Positions 26,109 to 34,612 of a stretch of DNA of 64,000 nt are shown piece after piece. The notes beneath the pieces were generated by a model. The model ran no database searches, had not been told where the DNA came from, and saw only the letters and a list, made by a program, of their open reading frames with translations. The position numbers and the translations under genes are program-made. The number at the start of each line of letters is the position of its first letter. Position 1 is the stretch's first letter. Source of the stretch: Curtobacterium sp. 458 (GTDB lineage: Bacteria > Actinomycetota > Actinomycetes > Actinomycetales > Microbacteriaceae); the NCBI RefSeq assembly GCF_030406605.1, contig NZ_CP129104.1, positions 2,072,799 through 2,136,798 on the forward strand, given 5' to 3'.

Positions 26109-27551
26109 TCAGGCCTCGTTGGGCTCGGCCGTCACCGTCATGGTCTGCACGAGGCCGGCGGCGAGCGGCGCGAGTCGGATCTCGACCCGGAGTCGACCAC
26201 CCGCGCCGGGGAGCCACCACCGCAGGTGCGTCGGCGCGACCGAGCGCTCCTCGGCCGGTGCCGCCGTGAGGTCGGCGCCGACGGCAGCGGCGGCCTCGGC
26301 CAGGTGTCGACGCCGGCGCTCGTAGGGCTCGTCGAGCGCGACGTTCGGCGAGAGGATCCGATCGGCGAGGGCGTCGTCCCAGTCGGCGAGCAGGGTGGAG
26401 ACGCGGCGCTGCGCCTCCCGGGTCTGCGGGAGCACCGCGACCTCGGCCGCGACCGGACCTCGTGCAGACCGCCCGGTCTCGCGCTCGCGCTCGCGTGCGT
26501 CGAGCAAGAGGTCGAGGGCCTCGGTGGCGGCCTGGGATACCTTGGCCTGCGTCGCGTTCTCGAAGGCGACGACGCCGATGCCGTGCCGGGTGGACCAACG
26601 CATGTGGGCGGAGAAGCCCGGGTACCCGCCGGAGTGCGAGGCGATCGGACCGTGACGGTCGTCCTGCTCGACGAACAGCCCGAACCCGTACGCCGTCGCA
26701 CGGGTCGAGCCCGGGACGACGACGGGCGGGACGACCCGCATCGCCTGCTGCATGAGCCGTCGATCGGCCGGTGCCACGGGCCCGGGTTCGGGCCGGTCCG
26801 CGAACGCCGAGGCCAGGTGACCGCCCCACCGAGCCAGGTCCGAGACCGTCGAGTAGAGGCCGCCGATGGAGGAGAAGGCGCCGGGGCCGGTCAGCGGCAG
26901 CGGCTCCCAGGTACCGGCGTACGGCCGGACCCCGGTCACGACGAAGCCGTTCGAGTCCTCGGCGGAGAACACCGTGTCGTGCAGGCCGAGCGGGCGGAGC
27001 ACCCGGTCCGTCGCCGTCGCGGTGTAGGGCTCGTCGGACACGACCGCGACGACCCGACCGAGCAGGGCGTACCCGAGGTTCGAGTAGGCGAACCCGGTGC
27101 CGGGGACGCTGTCGAACAGCAGCCCGTCGGTCAGCACTGCGTCCAGCTCGTCGTCGCTGATGGACTCCTGACGGTCTGCCCAGGGGTCATCCGTCGGGAA
27201 CCCGGCGGACATCGTCAGCAGCATCCGGACGGTGGGCACGGGGGAGTCCGTCGTCGGGAGCTCGACCGCGCGGAACGCCGGGACGAAGTCGGTGACCGGG
27301 GCGTCGAGGTCGAGCCGGCCGTCGGCGACGAGGGTGAGCAGGGTCGCCGCCGTCACGCTCTTCGTGCACGAGGCGATCCGGTAGACCGTCGAGGCATCGG
27401 GCGCGGTGCCGTCACCGCGGTCGCCGTGGCCGCCCGACGCCACGAGTCCGCTCGGGTCGAAGACGCCCCAGACCGAGCTCGGGGCCAGGCCCCGTGCGAC
27501 GCGGTCTCCGAAGACGGCGTCGACCCGGGCGATGACCTCCGCCGTGGTCAC
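26109..27551 (-). CDS. Serine hydrolase, beta-lactamase/penicillin-binding-like
   Basis: 480 residues from GTG 27551, overlapping the photolyase stop by 4 bp. The class C beta-lactamase-like domain spans about 1-370: the SxxK motif is SCTKSVTAATLL, the YxN motif is YSNLGYALLGRV, and a HSGG motif occurs in ASHSGGYPGFS. The remaining 110 residues form an extra C-terminal domain with Arg/Glu-rich helices and a beta-rich end (LRWWLPGAGGRLRVEIRLAP). There is no signal peptide, so it looks cytosolic. Relatives are esterases or D-amino peptidases. Third gene of the MarR-photolyase operon. Confidence 0.88.
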   Translation of the reverse strand: MTTAEVIARVDAVFGDRVARGLAPSSVWGVFDPSGLVASGGHGDRGDGTAPDASTVYRIASCTKSVTAATLLTLVADGRLDLDAPVTDFVPAFRAVELPTTDSPVPTVRMLLTMSAGFPTDDPWADRQESISDDELDAVLTDGLLFDSVPGTGFAYSNLGYALLGRVVAVVSDEPYTATATDRVLRPLGLHDTVFSAEDSNGFVVTGVRPYAGTWEPLPLTGPGAFSSIGGLYSTVSDLARWGGHLASAFADRPEPGPVAPADRRLMQQAMRVVPPVVVPGSTRATAYGFGLFVEQDDRHGPIASHSGGYPGFSAHMRWSTRHGIGVVAFENATQAKVSQAATEALDLLLDARERERETGRSARGPVAAEVAVLPQTREAQRRVSTLLADWDDALADRILSPNVALDEPYERRRRHLAEAAAAVGADLTAAPAEERSVAPTHLRWWLPGAGGRLRVEIRLAPLAAGLVQTMTVTAEPNEA

Positions 27552-28897
27552 GATCGACGCATCCGGTCGTAGGCGCCGAGCGCGCGCTGCCGGGTCTCCT
27601 TGAGGTCGACCATCGGCTCGGGTCGGTCCTCGTCCGCGGGCACCCACCGCCGGACGTACTCGCGGTGCGGGTCGAAGCGCTCGAGCTGGCGCTCCGGGTT
27701 GAACACGCGGAAGTACGGTGCCGCGTCGAAGCCCGACCCCGCCACCCACTGCCAGTTGCCCGGGTTGTTCGCGGCGTCCGCGTCGACGAGGGTGTCCCAG
27801 AACCACTGCTCGCCGACGCGCCAGTCGACCAGGAGGTTCTTCACGAGGAAGCTGCCCGCGGCCAGCCGGACGCGGTTGTGCATCGCGCCGGTGTGCCAGA
27901 GCTCCCGCATGCCCGCGTCGACGAGGTCGAAGCCGGTCGTCCCGGTCCGCCACGCGTCGAGCTCGGCGTCCGAGGCGTCGCGCCACGGGAAGCCGTCGAA
28001 CTCGCGGCGGACGTTGACCGTCGCGATGTCCTCGCAGTGGAAGTACTCGTTCCAGTTGAACTCACGCCACGCGAGCTGCCGGAGGAACGCCGGCGCCTGC
28101 TGCCGCTGCGACGGCTCCATCTGTCCGTGCAGGCGGTGCCACACCTGGTACGGGCTGATCTCGCCCCAGCGCAGGTGCGGGGAGAGGCCGCTCGTGGCGT
28201 CCATCGACGGCTCGTCACGCTGGTCGTAGTCCTCGAGGGCGTGCTCCACGAAGTGCTCGAGGCGACGGTGCGCACCGAGCTCGCCCGGGGTCCAGGCGTC
28301 GCGGAGTCCGGCGGCCCAGTCCGGCTTCGTCGGCAGGAGCGCCCAGTCGTCGAGGTCGTCGCCCGTGACGTCCGCCGCAGCCGGGAGGTCGCGCGGCTTC
28401 GGGAGCGGGTGGCGGGGCTCGGGCATCGCCTGGGCCGCGCGCCAGAACGGCGTGAAGACCTTGTACGGCTCGCCCTGGCCGGTCGTGACCGTCCACGGCT
28501 CCCAGAGCAGGTTCGCGGCGAAGCTGTGCGCCTCGACGCCGTGGTCGTGGAGGGTCGACTTGATGCCGGCGTCGATCTCGCGTTCGGCGTGACCGTAGCG
28601 GCGGTTCCAGAACACCGCGTCCGCCCCGGTGTCCGCGACGAGGGTGTCGATGACCGCGGCTGCGGCTCCGCGCCGGAGCACCAGTCGGGAACCGCGCTCA
28701 CGCAGTGCGTCGTCGAGGGCGGTCAGTGAGTGGTGGAGCCACCACCGCGCCGCAGCGCCGATCGACCGGACGCCGGGGGACTCGTCGTCGAGGACGTACA
28801 CGACCGTCAGCGTCCCGCCGTGGTCGATGCCGGCCCGGAGCGCCGGGTTGTCCGCGAGCCGGAGGTCGTCGCGGAGCCAGACGATCGCGCCGGTCAC
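27548..28897 (-). CDS. phr: Deoxyribodipyrimidine photolyase
   Basis: 449 residues of the DNA photolyase/cryptochrome family. The N-terminal antenna domain starts IVWLRDDLRLADNPAL; the C-terminal FAD domain contains GLSPHLRWGEISPYQVWH, FLRQLAWREFNWNEYFH, TGFDLVDAGMRELWHTGAMHNRVRL and WQWVAGSGFDAAPYFRVFNP. These match CPD photolyases, which split UV-induced pyrimidine dimers using blue light. The GTG at 28897 overlaps the MarR stop by 4 bp. Confidence 0.95.
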   Translation of the reverse strand: MTGAIVWLRDDLRLADNPALRAGIDHGGTLTVVYVLDDESPGVRSIGAAARWWLHHSLTALDDALRERGSRLVLRRGAAAAVIDTLVADTGADAVFWNRRYGHAEREIDAGIKSTLHDHGVEAHSFAANLLWEPWTVTTGQGEPYKVFTPFWRAAQAMPEPRHPLPKPRDLPAAADVTGDDLDDWALLPTKPDWAAGLRDAWTPGELGAHRRLEHFVEHALEDYDQRDEPSMDATSGLSPHLRWGEISPYQVWHRLHGQMEPSQRQQAPAFLRQLAWREFNWNEYFHCEDIATVNVRREFDGFPWRDASDAELDAWRTGTTGFDLVDAGMRELWHTGAMHNRVRLAAGSFLVKNLLVDWRVGEQWFWDTLVDADAANNPGNWQWVAGSGFDAAPYFRVFNPERQLERFDPHREYVRRWVPADEDRPEPMVDLKETRQRALGAYDRMRRS

Positions 28898-29376
28898 ACG
28901 GAGGCCGTGTCGGGAGCGGAGCGTCGTGCGGGGATGCCGGTCCCTGCCGCGCGGCGCACCTTCGTGCAGAGCTCGGTGAGGGTGCGGAGCTCGACGTCGG
29001 TGAGTCCGGCGCCGAGCTGCGCGGCGATGCTCGCGGCGTGCTGGACCGCGACCGCGCGGTAGACGTCGAACCCGTGCGGGGTGAGGGCGACGTAGACGCC
29101 GCGTGCATCGGTGGGGTCGGGCTGCTTCTCCACGATGCCGCGCGAGGCGAGGCGGTCGACGAGGCGGCTCACGCTCGGCTGGGTGAGGAGGAGGTGGCCG
29201 GTCAGGTCACGCATCCGCGACCGTCGACCCGGCTGGGTGGAGAGGTTGAAGCAGACGTCGTACTCGTTGAACGAGATCTCGCCGCCGGGGAACTCCGCGT
29301 TGAGGTTCCGCATCACCTGTACCTGGGCGCGGAAGAGGGCCTCCCACGCCGTGACCGCAGTGGCCTTGTCGCTCAC
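28894..29376 (-). CDS. MarR family transcriptional regulator
   Basis: 160 residues from GTG 29376, preceded by GGGAG. The winged-helix core includes FNEYDVCFNLSTQPGRRSRM, DLTGHLLLTQPSVSRLVDRL and the wing KQPDPTDARGVYVALTPHG. It heads an operon with photolyase and the serine hydrolase, with 4-bp overlaps at both junctions, so it probably autoregulates all three. The ligand is unknown; light or oxidative signals are only a guess. Upstream lie the tandem hairpin repeats. Confidence 0.92.
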   Translation of the reverse strand: MSDKATAVTAWEALFRAQVQVMRNLNAEFPGGEISFNEYDVCFNLSTQPGRRSRMRDLTGHLLLTQPSVSRLVDRLASRGIVEKQPDPTDARGVYVALTPHGFDVYRAVAVQHAASIAAQLGAGLTDVELRTLTELCTKVRRAAGTGIPARRSAPDTASV

Positions 29377-29464
29377 CTTGCTGCTCCCTCCGGTCCGTCG
29401 CCCAACCCTACCGACGACGCCCGACAGACGGACGCCGGTGCCGCCGGCCGGAGCACTGGGGAAG

Positions 29465-29650
29465 GCACGAGGGCCGGCCACCTTGTCGGCGGCCGGCCCT
29501 CTCCCTTGCACGATGGGTGCAGCTCCGGGAAGCACGAGGGCCGGCCGTCCGAAGGCGGCCGGCCCTCTCCCTTGCACGATGGGTGCAGCTCCGGAAAGCA
29601 CGAGGGCCGGCCATCCGAAGACGACCGGCCCTCTCCCTTGCACCAAGAGT
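29465..29650. repeat. Tandem 66-67 bp hairpin repeat, three copies
   Basis: Three consecutive units start at 29465, 29532 and 29598. Each has GCACGAGGGCCGGCC, a short variable centre, GGCCGGCCCTCTCCCTTGCA and, in the first two, CGATGGGTGCAGCTCCGG. Every unit folds into a GC-rich hairpin. The 422-bp stretch 29377-29798 lies between the stop of the winged-helix gene and the start of the MarR operon, both on the minus strand, and holds no gene that I can see. The units may act as serial terminators or protein-binding sites. Confidence 0.9.
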
Positions 29651-29798
29651 GTCCTGCAATCACATTCCACAGGCGGTGCCACAGCAAACACTGCCTGCAG
29701 GAACGACTGTATAACGAAGCGGTAACGGCACGCTAGACCACACGTGCCCCGTTCGCTGCGAGTTCACCAAGAGCGGTCGATGTCCTCGCCGAGAGGCC

Positions 29799-30566
29799 TC
29801 AGAACAGGTCGGGCGACGGCGTCGACGCGTAGCGGACCGCGACGTCGGCGTGGCGGTCGAAGCGGTAGCCGACGCCCCGGACGGTCCGCACGATCTCCTC
29901 GAACACGCCGAGCTTCGACCGCAGCCGGCGGACGTGCACGTCGATGGTGCGCTCGTTCGGCGTCTCGTCCTCGCCGTCGGACCACAGCCCGTCGATGATC
30001 GCCGAGCGGTCGACGGTCCGGCCCTCGCGGAGCACGAGGAACTGCAGCAGCTCGAACTCCTTGTAGGTCAGCGGTGCCGGCTCGCCGTCGAGCGTGACGC
30101 GCTTCCGGGAGATGTCGATCACGACGCCGGTCTCCTCGGGCTCGGGCTTCTCGGCCTGCTTCCGCGCGGCGACGGCGGAGCGGTCCTGCAGGGCGAGCCG
30201 GACGACGTCGACGTCACGCCCACCGGAGCCCTCGGCGGCTACGGCGACCGCGGCGTAGGTCTCCGACGTCGGCACGAGCTGCGCCGTCAGGGCCTTGAGC
30301 TGCTCGACCACGGCCGCGAGCGTCGTGCCGGCCGCTGCCGCCTTCGCCTCGTCGATCCCGACGTAGAGGGCGAAGCCGCGGGCCTCGGTGCCCTCGGGCA
30401 GTGCGCGGTTGCGCTGCGGGGCGACGACCGGGCTCGTGGGCACCGGGCTCGCCTGCGGTGTCACCGGGTGGCGACGGGGACGCAGCGGCGTCACCGTGCC
30501 GAGGTCGGTCGGTGCGGGTGCCGAGGTGCGGAGCGGGGTGCGGGGCTGGGCGATGGTGAGCGACAT
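29799..30566 (-). CDS. OmpR/PhoB-type winged-helix regulator lacking a receiver domain
   Basis: 255 residues from ATG 30566 with GGAG upstream. Residues 1-60 are Pro/Thr-rich and likely disordered; about 65-130 form a small alpha/beta region (GFALYVGIDEAKAAAAGTTL). Residues about 155-245 are a PhoB-type winged helix: PLTYKEFELLQFLVLREG, RTIDVHVRRLRSKLG and IRTVRGVGYRF-like VRTVRGVGYRF. The receiver domain with its phosphorylated Asp is absent, so it is probably not a conventional response regulator. A predicted leader peptide (30822-30941) lies upstream on the same strand. Its target genes are unknown. Confidence 0.88.
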   Translation of the reverse strand: MSLTIAQPRTPLRTSAPAPTDLGTVTPLRPRRHPVTPQASPVPTSPVVAPQRNRALPEGTEARGFALYVGIDEAKAAAAGTTLAAVVEQLKALTAQLVPTSETYAAVAVAAEGSGGRDVDVVRLALQDRSAVAARKQAEKPEPEETGVVIDISRKRVTLDGEPAPLTYKEFELLQFLVLREGRTVDRSAIIDGLWSDGEDETPNERTIDVHVRRLRSKLGVFEEIVRTVRGVGYRFDRHADVAVRYASTPSPDLF

Positions 30567-30592
30567 GGCTGGTTCTCCGGGAGGAAGGTCGC

Positions 30593-30622
30593 GGTGCTGC
30601 GGTGCTGCGGTGCTGCGGTGGT
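30593..30622. repeat. Short tandem repeat GGTGCTGC
   Basis: About three and a half copies of the octamer GGTGCTGC lie 27 bp upstream of the winged-helix start, in its 5' leader. Copy number could vary by slippage. The 255 bp between this gene and the leader peptide contain no other gene that I recognise. Confidence 0.7.
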
Positions 30623-30821
30623 GCGACCGGTGTCGAATGCGTCGGCCCGGGTACGGCGGTGTGCCGAGGATCCCCCGCGGTCCTGCTGCGGACCGGGGAG
30701 CCCGGGAGTGCGGGGATCGATCGCGTCGGACGCCTGGCGTCGTCGACGTGGTCGTCACCCGGGGATCACGCCTGCGCGACGGGGGTGGGGTCGCGGGGGA
30801 TCCGGCTGGAACGGGTGCCGA

Positions 30822-30941
30822 TCAGGCACACATTCGACAACGCATGACCGACATCATCGGCATCATCATGCCGACGGTCCCCACTGCTCCAGAGGTGGAG
30901 CGCGCCTCGATGAGGACGCGGGCGGACACGGTTGCAGTCAT
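30822..30941 (-). CDS. Predicted leaderless leader peptide, 39 aa, Cys-containing C-terminus
   Basis: From ATG 30941 the frame encodes MTATVSARVLIEARSTSG, then AVGTVGMMMPMMSVMRCRMCA and stop. The ATG is 6 nt after a CATACT -10 box whose -35 is a perfect TTGACA (30977-30972), so the predicted transcription start is the start codon itself. The two Cys codons near the end recall cysteine-responsive attenuator peptides of actinobacteria. The next gene downstream is the winged-helix regulator, 255 bp on. It might instead be a non-translated 5' end. Confidence 0.45.
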   Translation of the reverse strand: MTATVSARVLIEARSTSGAVGTVGMMMPMMSVMRCRMCA

Positions 30942-30947
30942 GGATCG

Positions 30948-30993
30948 AGTATGGGTGGGATACCAACGCGGTGTCAACCGTCCGACCGGACGG
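30948..30993 (-). promoter_or_regulatory. Consensus promoter plus upstream palindrome
   Basis: On the minus strand TTGACA (30977-30972) and CATACT (30953-30948) are spaced by 18 bp, one of the closest matches to the housekeeping consensus in the window. Directly upstream of the -35 is the palindrome CCGTCCG-AC-CGGACGG (30978-30993), a possible activator or repressor site. It drives the leader peptide and probably the winged-helix gene. Confidence 0.65.
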
Positions 30994-31019
30994 TGCGTTC
31001 CGCGTCCGTGAACCGGGAA

Positions 31020-31063
31020 CGGACTGAAGGCACGGTGCCAGCTGGCACCGTGCCTCCAGTCCG
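31020..31063 (-). terminator. Hairpin terminator after upp
   Basis: CGGACTGAAGGCACGGTGCC (31020-31039) pairs with the segment 31044-31063 around an AGCT loop, with one mismatch in 20 bp. It lies 31 bp past the upp stop. The core GCACGGTGCC-AGCT-GGCACCGTGC matches the ccsB terminator at 47688. Confidence 0.85.
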
Positions 31064-31093
31064 TCCATCGGTCGCGGATGCGACCGGGGTCGT

Positions 31094-31729
31094 CTACTCG
31101 GCCAGACCGTAGAGGCGGTCGCCCGCGTCGCCGAGGCCCGGCACGATGTAGCCGTTCTCGTCGAGCTTCTCGTCGAGCGCGCCGAGCACGATCGAGACGT
31201 TGCGGTCGCCGACGGCCTGCTCGACGGCGGCGAGGCCCTCCGGAGCGCCGAGGATGCACACGCACGTGACCTCTTCCGCTCCGCGGTCGAAGAGGAAGTC
31301 GATCGCGGCGGCGAGGGTGCCACCGGTCGCGAGCATCGGGTCGAGCACGAAGCACTGCCGGCCGGAGAGGTCGTCCGGCAGCCGCTCGGCGTAGGTCTGC
31401 GGCTCGAGGGTCTCCTCGTTGCGGGCCATGCCGAGGAAGCCGACCTCGGCCGTGGGGACGAGCTTGACCATGCCCTCGAGCATGCCGAGCCCGGCGCGGA
31501 GGATCGGGACGACGAGCGGGCGGGGCTTCGCGATGGCGACGCCCATGGTGTGCGCGACCGGGGTGTCGATCGGCGTGGCGGTGACCCGGACGTTCCGGGT
31601 GGCCTCGTAGGCGAGGAGCGTGACGAGCTCCTCGGTCAGGGCGCGGAACGTCGGCGAAGGGGTCGTCCGGTCGCGGAGCACCGAGAGCTTGTGCGTGATG
31701 AGCGGGTGGTCGGCGACGTGGACTCGCAT
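31094..31729 (-). CDS. upp: Uracil phosphoribosyltransferase
   Basis: Salvages uracil with PRPP to form UMP. The 211 residues start [20 protein letters not shown] and contain [14 protein letters not shown], the PRPP loop [15 protein letters not shown] and the C-terminal [17 protein letters not shown] that binds uracil. The ATG is 7 nt after TAGGCT (31742-31737, minus strand), so the mRNA is predicted leaderless. It is divergent from tadA, 40 bp away. Confidence 0.97.
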   Translation of the reverse strand: MRVHVADHPLITHKLSVLRDRTTPSPTFRALTEELVTLLAYEATRNVRVTATPIDTPVAHTMGVAIAKPRPLVVPILRAGLGMLEGMVKLVPTAEVGFLGMARNEETLEPQTYAERLPDDLSGRQCFVLDPMLATGGTLAAAIDFLFDRGAEEVTCVCILGAPEGLAAVEQAVGDRNVSIVLGALDEKLDENGYIVPGLGDAGDRLYGLAE

Positions 31730-31769
31730 AGGGTCGAGCCTACCGTGCTGCCGACTGCCTGGAGGTCCC

Positions 31770-32237
31770 GTGGAAGCACCCGCCGCCCGCCCGTGGGCCG
31801 CCGCGATGGAGGCCGCCCTCGCCGAGGCCCGCGCGTGCCTGGCGACCGGGGACGTCCCCGTCGGCGCGGTCGTGGTGGACGCCGCCGGGGCGGTCGTCGC
31901 GACCGGGCGCAACGAGCGCGAGGCCCGGCAGGACCCGACCGCGCACGCCGAGGTGCTCGCGCTCCGGGCAGCGGCCGCGGTGACGGGGGACTGGCACCTC
32001 GAGGACTGCACGCTCGTGGTCACGCTCGAGCCGTGCGTCATGTGCGCCGGGGCGGTCCTCGCCGCTCGGGTGCCCCGCGTGGTGTTCGGCGCGTGGGACC
32101 CGAAGGCCGGCGCGACGGGGAGCGTCTACGACGTCGCGCGTGACCGTCGGTTGCCGCACCGGTCCGAGGTCGTCGGCGGGGTGCTCGAGGCACCGTGCGC
32201 GGCCCTGCTGGACGACTTCTTCGGCGCGCGTCGCTGA
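31770..32237 (+). CDS. tadA: tRNA adenosine(34) deaminase
   Basis: Converts A34 to inosine in tRNA-Arg(ACG). The 155 residues show the cytidine/deoxycytidylate deaminase zinc site: HAEVLAL (His and catalytic Glu) and [12 protein letters not shown] (two Cys). GATGSVYDV and [10 protein letters not shown] are typical of TadA. The GTG at 31770 has GGAGGT 4 nt upstream. Divergent from upp. Confidence 0.94.
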   Translation: MEAPAARPWAAAMEAALAEARACLATGDVPVGAVVVDAAGAVVATGRNEREARQDPTAHAEVLALRAAAAVTGDWHLEDCTLVVTLEPCVMCAGAVLAARVPRVVFGAWDPKAGATGSVYDVARDRRLPHRSEVVGGVLEAPCAALLDDFFGARR

Positions 32238-32257
32238 CACCGGCCCGCCGGGCCAGC

Positions 32258-32297
32258 GGGCCGTCGGGCCGTCGGGCCGTCAGGTCGTCAGGTCGTC
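32258..32297. repeat. 8-bp tandem repeat between tadA and membrane gene
   Basis: Five consecutive octamers: GGGCCGTC three times, then AGGTCGTC twice. They span the gap after tadA and touch the stop of the convergent membrane-protein gene at 32296. Confidence 0.7.
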
Positions 32298-32670
32298 ACC
32301 AGATGACGGCGATGAGGACGTTCACGATCGCGAGCGCACCCGCGGAGTGGAAGAACGGCAGGGCGGCCTTGTCCTTCGCCTGCCCCGCATCGGCCCGCTT
32401 CTGACGGGCACGCGCGACGAACGCGAGCACGAGCGCGACGAGGGCGATGACGAGCTTGACCCCGAGCTTGGCGTGGTTCGCGCCGCCGTCCGTCGTCGCG
32501 TCGATGAGCCCCATGAGGCCGAGGCCGGTGACGAGCTGCACGACGAGGCCGATCACGATCCAGTTCGTCTCGAAGCCGCCCTTGCGCCGCACCTGGAACA
32601 GGAACGAACCGATCACCGCCGCGAGGCCGATGAAGTGGAGGATGAGCAGGACGTCACGCAGCGCGGTCAT
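32296..32670 (-). CDS. Four-helix integral membrane protein, unknown function
   Basis: 124 residues with four predicted helices: LLILHFIGLAAVIGSFLF (about 8-25), NWIVIGLVVQLVTGLGLMGL, KLGVKLVIALVALVLAFVAR and FHSAGALAIVNVLIAVIW at the C-terminus. A conserved-looking His in the first helix (LHFIGL) and in NHAKLGVK recalls the CopD/DUF2269-type membrane proteins, but this is uncertain. The ATG at 32670 has a CACGAT hexamer 6 nt before it. It is upstream of nothing on its strand and convergent with tadA. Confidence 0.75.
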   Translation of the reverse strand: MTALRDVLLILHFIGLAAVIGSFLFQVRRKGGFETNWIVIGLVVQLVTGLGLMGLIDATTDGGANHAKLGVKLVIALVALVLAFVARARQKRADAGQAKDKAALPFFHSAGALAIVNVLIAVIW

Positions 32671-32735
32671 GCAGCCATCGTGCAACATCCGACATTCGGG
32701 CCGCCAGCAAGGGCACCCTCAGTCGACGAGCCCGC

Positions 32736-33692
32736 TCAGTCGGCGGCGCGGAGGACGATCGCCTCGGTCGGTGGGCGCGGCCCGGTCCGGAGCACGTCCG
32801 GCTCGACGTAGATCACCCGGGCGATCGGGACGGCCTGCCGGACCCGGTGCTCGACGGTGTCGATGCCCGCCGCGACGTCACCGAGCCGTCGGTCGCCGTC
32901 GACCGCGACCTTCACGCCGACCATGAGCTCGTCCGGGCCGAGGTACAGCGTCTTGATGTGGATGATCGCCTCGACCTCGGGGCCGTCGAGCACGGCCTCC
33001 TTGATCCGTGCGACGTCGGCTGCGGTCGCGCCCTCGCCCACGAGCAGGCTCTTCGTCTCGACGCCGAGCACCAGCGCGACGGCGATCAGCAGCACCGCGA
33101 TGAGGATCGTGCCGATCGCGTCGAACACCCCGTTGCCGGTGATCGCGGTCAGGCCGACGCCGAACAGCGCGAAGACGAGGCCGGTCAGCGCCGCGGTGTC
33201 CTCGAGCATGACGACCGGGAGCTCCGGCGCCTTCGCCCGTCGCACGTACTGCACCCACGACAGCGAGCCCTTGTTCGGCCGTGCCTCGCGGAGTGCGGTC
33301 CGGAGCGAGAAGCCCTCCAGGCCGATCGCGATGACGAGCACGAGCAGGGGGAGCCACCAGCTCTCGAGCGGGTGCGGGTTCCGCAGCTTCTCGATGCCCT
33401 CGTAGAGCGAGAACACGCCGCCGACCGAGAACAGGACGATCGACACGACGAACGCGTACACGTAGCGCTCGCGGCCGTAGCCGAACGGGTGCTCCTCGTC
33501 CGCGGCCCGTCGGGCACGGCGGCCGCCGAGCAGCAGCAGGAGTTGGTTCGCGGAGTCGGCGAGGGAGTGCACGCCCTCCGCCAGCATCGACGCCGAGCCG
33601 CTGATCGCCGCCGCGACGAACTTCACGATCGCGATGCCGACGTTCGCACCGAGTGCGGCGAGGATCGCCTTCGTGCCTCCGGAAGCGCTCAC
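32736..33692 (-). CDS. Cation diffusion facilitator (CDF) family transporter
   Basis: 318 residues from GTG 33692, with GAAGGGG upstream. Six transmembrane helices; the metal site in helix 2 is HSLADSANQLLLLLG and in helix 5 the corresponding MLEDTAALTG. The loop EHPFGYGRERYVYAF is a CDF signature. The C-terminal cytosolic domain (about 225-318) carries IHIKTLYLGPDELMVGVKV. It exports divalent metals (Zn, Mn, Fe or Co) by proton antiport; the metal cannot be fixed here. Divergent from proC. Confidence 0.93.
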   Translation of the reverse strand: MSASGGTKAILAALGANVGIAIVKFVAAAISGSASMLAEGVHSLADSANQLLLLLGGRRARRAADEEHPFGYGRERYVYAFVVSIVLFSVGGVFSLYEGIEKLRNPHPLESWWLPLLVLVIAIGLEGFSLRTALREARPNKGSLSWVQYVRRAKAPELPVVMLEDTAALTGLVFALFGVGLTAITGNGVFDAIGTILIAVLLIAVALVLGVETKSLLVGEGATAADVARIKEAVLDGPEVEAIIHIKTLYLGPDELMVGVKVAVDGDRRLGDVAAGIDTVEHRVRQAVPIARVIYVEPDVLRTGPRPPTEAIVLRAAD

Positions 33693-33752
33693 GGGTACCC
33701 CTTCAGTCCTGGCCTGACTGACGATCCTAGGCCGTCGGTAGGGTCGGGGGTC

Positions 33753-34583
33753 ATGACCATCGAACTGCCCCGCACCGCTCTCCTCGGCGTCGGCTCCATG
33801 TCCGGCGCGGTCCTCGACGGGCTCCTCGCCGCCGGTCTCGACCCGTCGACCGTCGTCCTCACGACGAAGTCGGAGGAGTCCGCGGCGGCGCACCGCTCGC
33901 GGGGTCTCGACGCACACGCGAGCGACACCGAGCCGGACGCCAACCGTGCTGCCGTCCGCGGTGCGGGACTCGTCGTCATCGGGGTGAAGCCGTACATGAT
34001 CGCCGACCTGCTCGCCGAGGTCGCGGAGGACCTCGCGCCGGGGACGGTCCTCGTCAGCGTCGCCGTCGGTACCACCATCGCGAGCATGGAGGCTGCGGTG
34101 CCCGAGGGGGTCCGGGTCGTGCGGGCCCTGCCGAACACGCCGATCGGTGTCGGGCGCGGCGTCACCGGGATCAGCGCGGGCGACTCGGCAGACGAGGACG
34201 CCGTCGCGCTCGCCTCGTCGGTCTTCTCCGTGTCGGGCTCGGTGATCGAGGTGCCGGAGTCGCAGCTCGACGCGCTCTCGGCGGTGTCCGGGTCCGGCCC
34301 CGCCTACGTGTTCCTGGTCGTGGAGCAGTGGCAGCGAGCGGCCGAGGAGCTCGGGTTCACGCCCGAGCAGGCCGCGACCATGGTGCAGGGCACGCTCAGC
34401 GGGGCGGTCGCGCTCCTCGAGTCGTCCGACCGGACCCCGGCGGAACTCCGCCGCGCCGTGACGAGTCCGAAGGGGACCACCGAGCGCGCGGTCGCCGTCC
34501 TGCAGGACGCCGACCTCTCGGCGACGCTGCTGCGCGCGTCGCGCGCGGCGATCGCGCGGGCCGAGGAGATCGCGGCCGGCTGA
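33753..34583 (+). CDS. proC: Pyrroline-5-carboxylate reductase
   Basis: Last step of proline synthesis: reduces P5C with NAD(P)H. The 276 residues have a Rossmann start ALLGVGSMSGAVLDGLL, VVIGVKPYMI, RVVRALPNTPIGVGRGV, AVSGSGPAYVF and VTSPKGTTERAV, all family motifs. The ATG is 8 nt after TAGGGT (33739-33744), predicting a leaderless mRNA. Its downstream partners in M. tuberculosis as I recall them (small HTH protein, bS22) also follow here, with KtrAB inserted. Confidence 0.96.
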   Translation: MTIELPRTALLGVGSMSGAVLDGLLAAGLDPSTVVLTTKSEESAAAHRSRGLDAHASDTEPDANRAAVRGAGLVVIGVKPYMIADLLAEVAEDLAPGTVLVSVAVGTTIASMEAAVPEGVRVVRALPNTPIGVGRGVTGISAGDSADEDAVALASSVFSVSGSVIEVPESQLDALSAVSGSGPAYVFLVVEQWQRAAEELGFTPEQAATMVQGTLSGAVALLESSDRTPAELRRAVTSPKGTTERAVAVLQDADLSATLLRASRAAIARAEEIAAG

Positions 34584-34612
34584 GGCGGGTGCCGTGGTCG
34601 CGACCAGACATC

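Noticed and set aside
28894..29376. The MarR gene considered as starting upstream, inside the tandem repeats
   Set aside because: The frame is open further upstream, but the repeat DNA would encode low-complexity sequence and the GTG at 29376 has a good Shine-Dalgarno.
29465..29650. Regular repeats considered as a CRISPR array
   Set aside because: The units are contiguous 66-67 bp hairpins with no unique spacers and no cas genes nearby.
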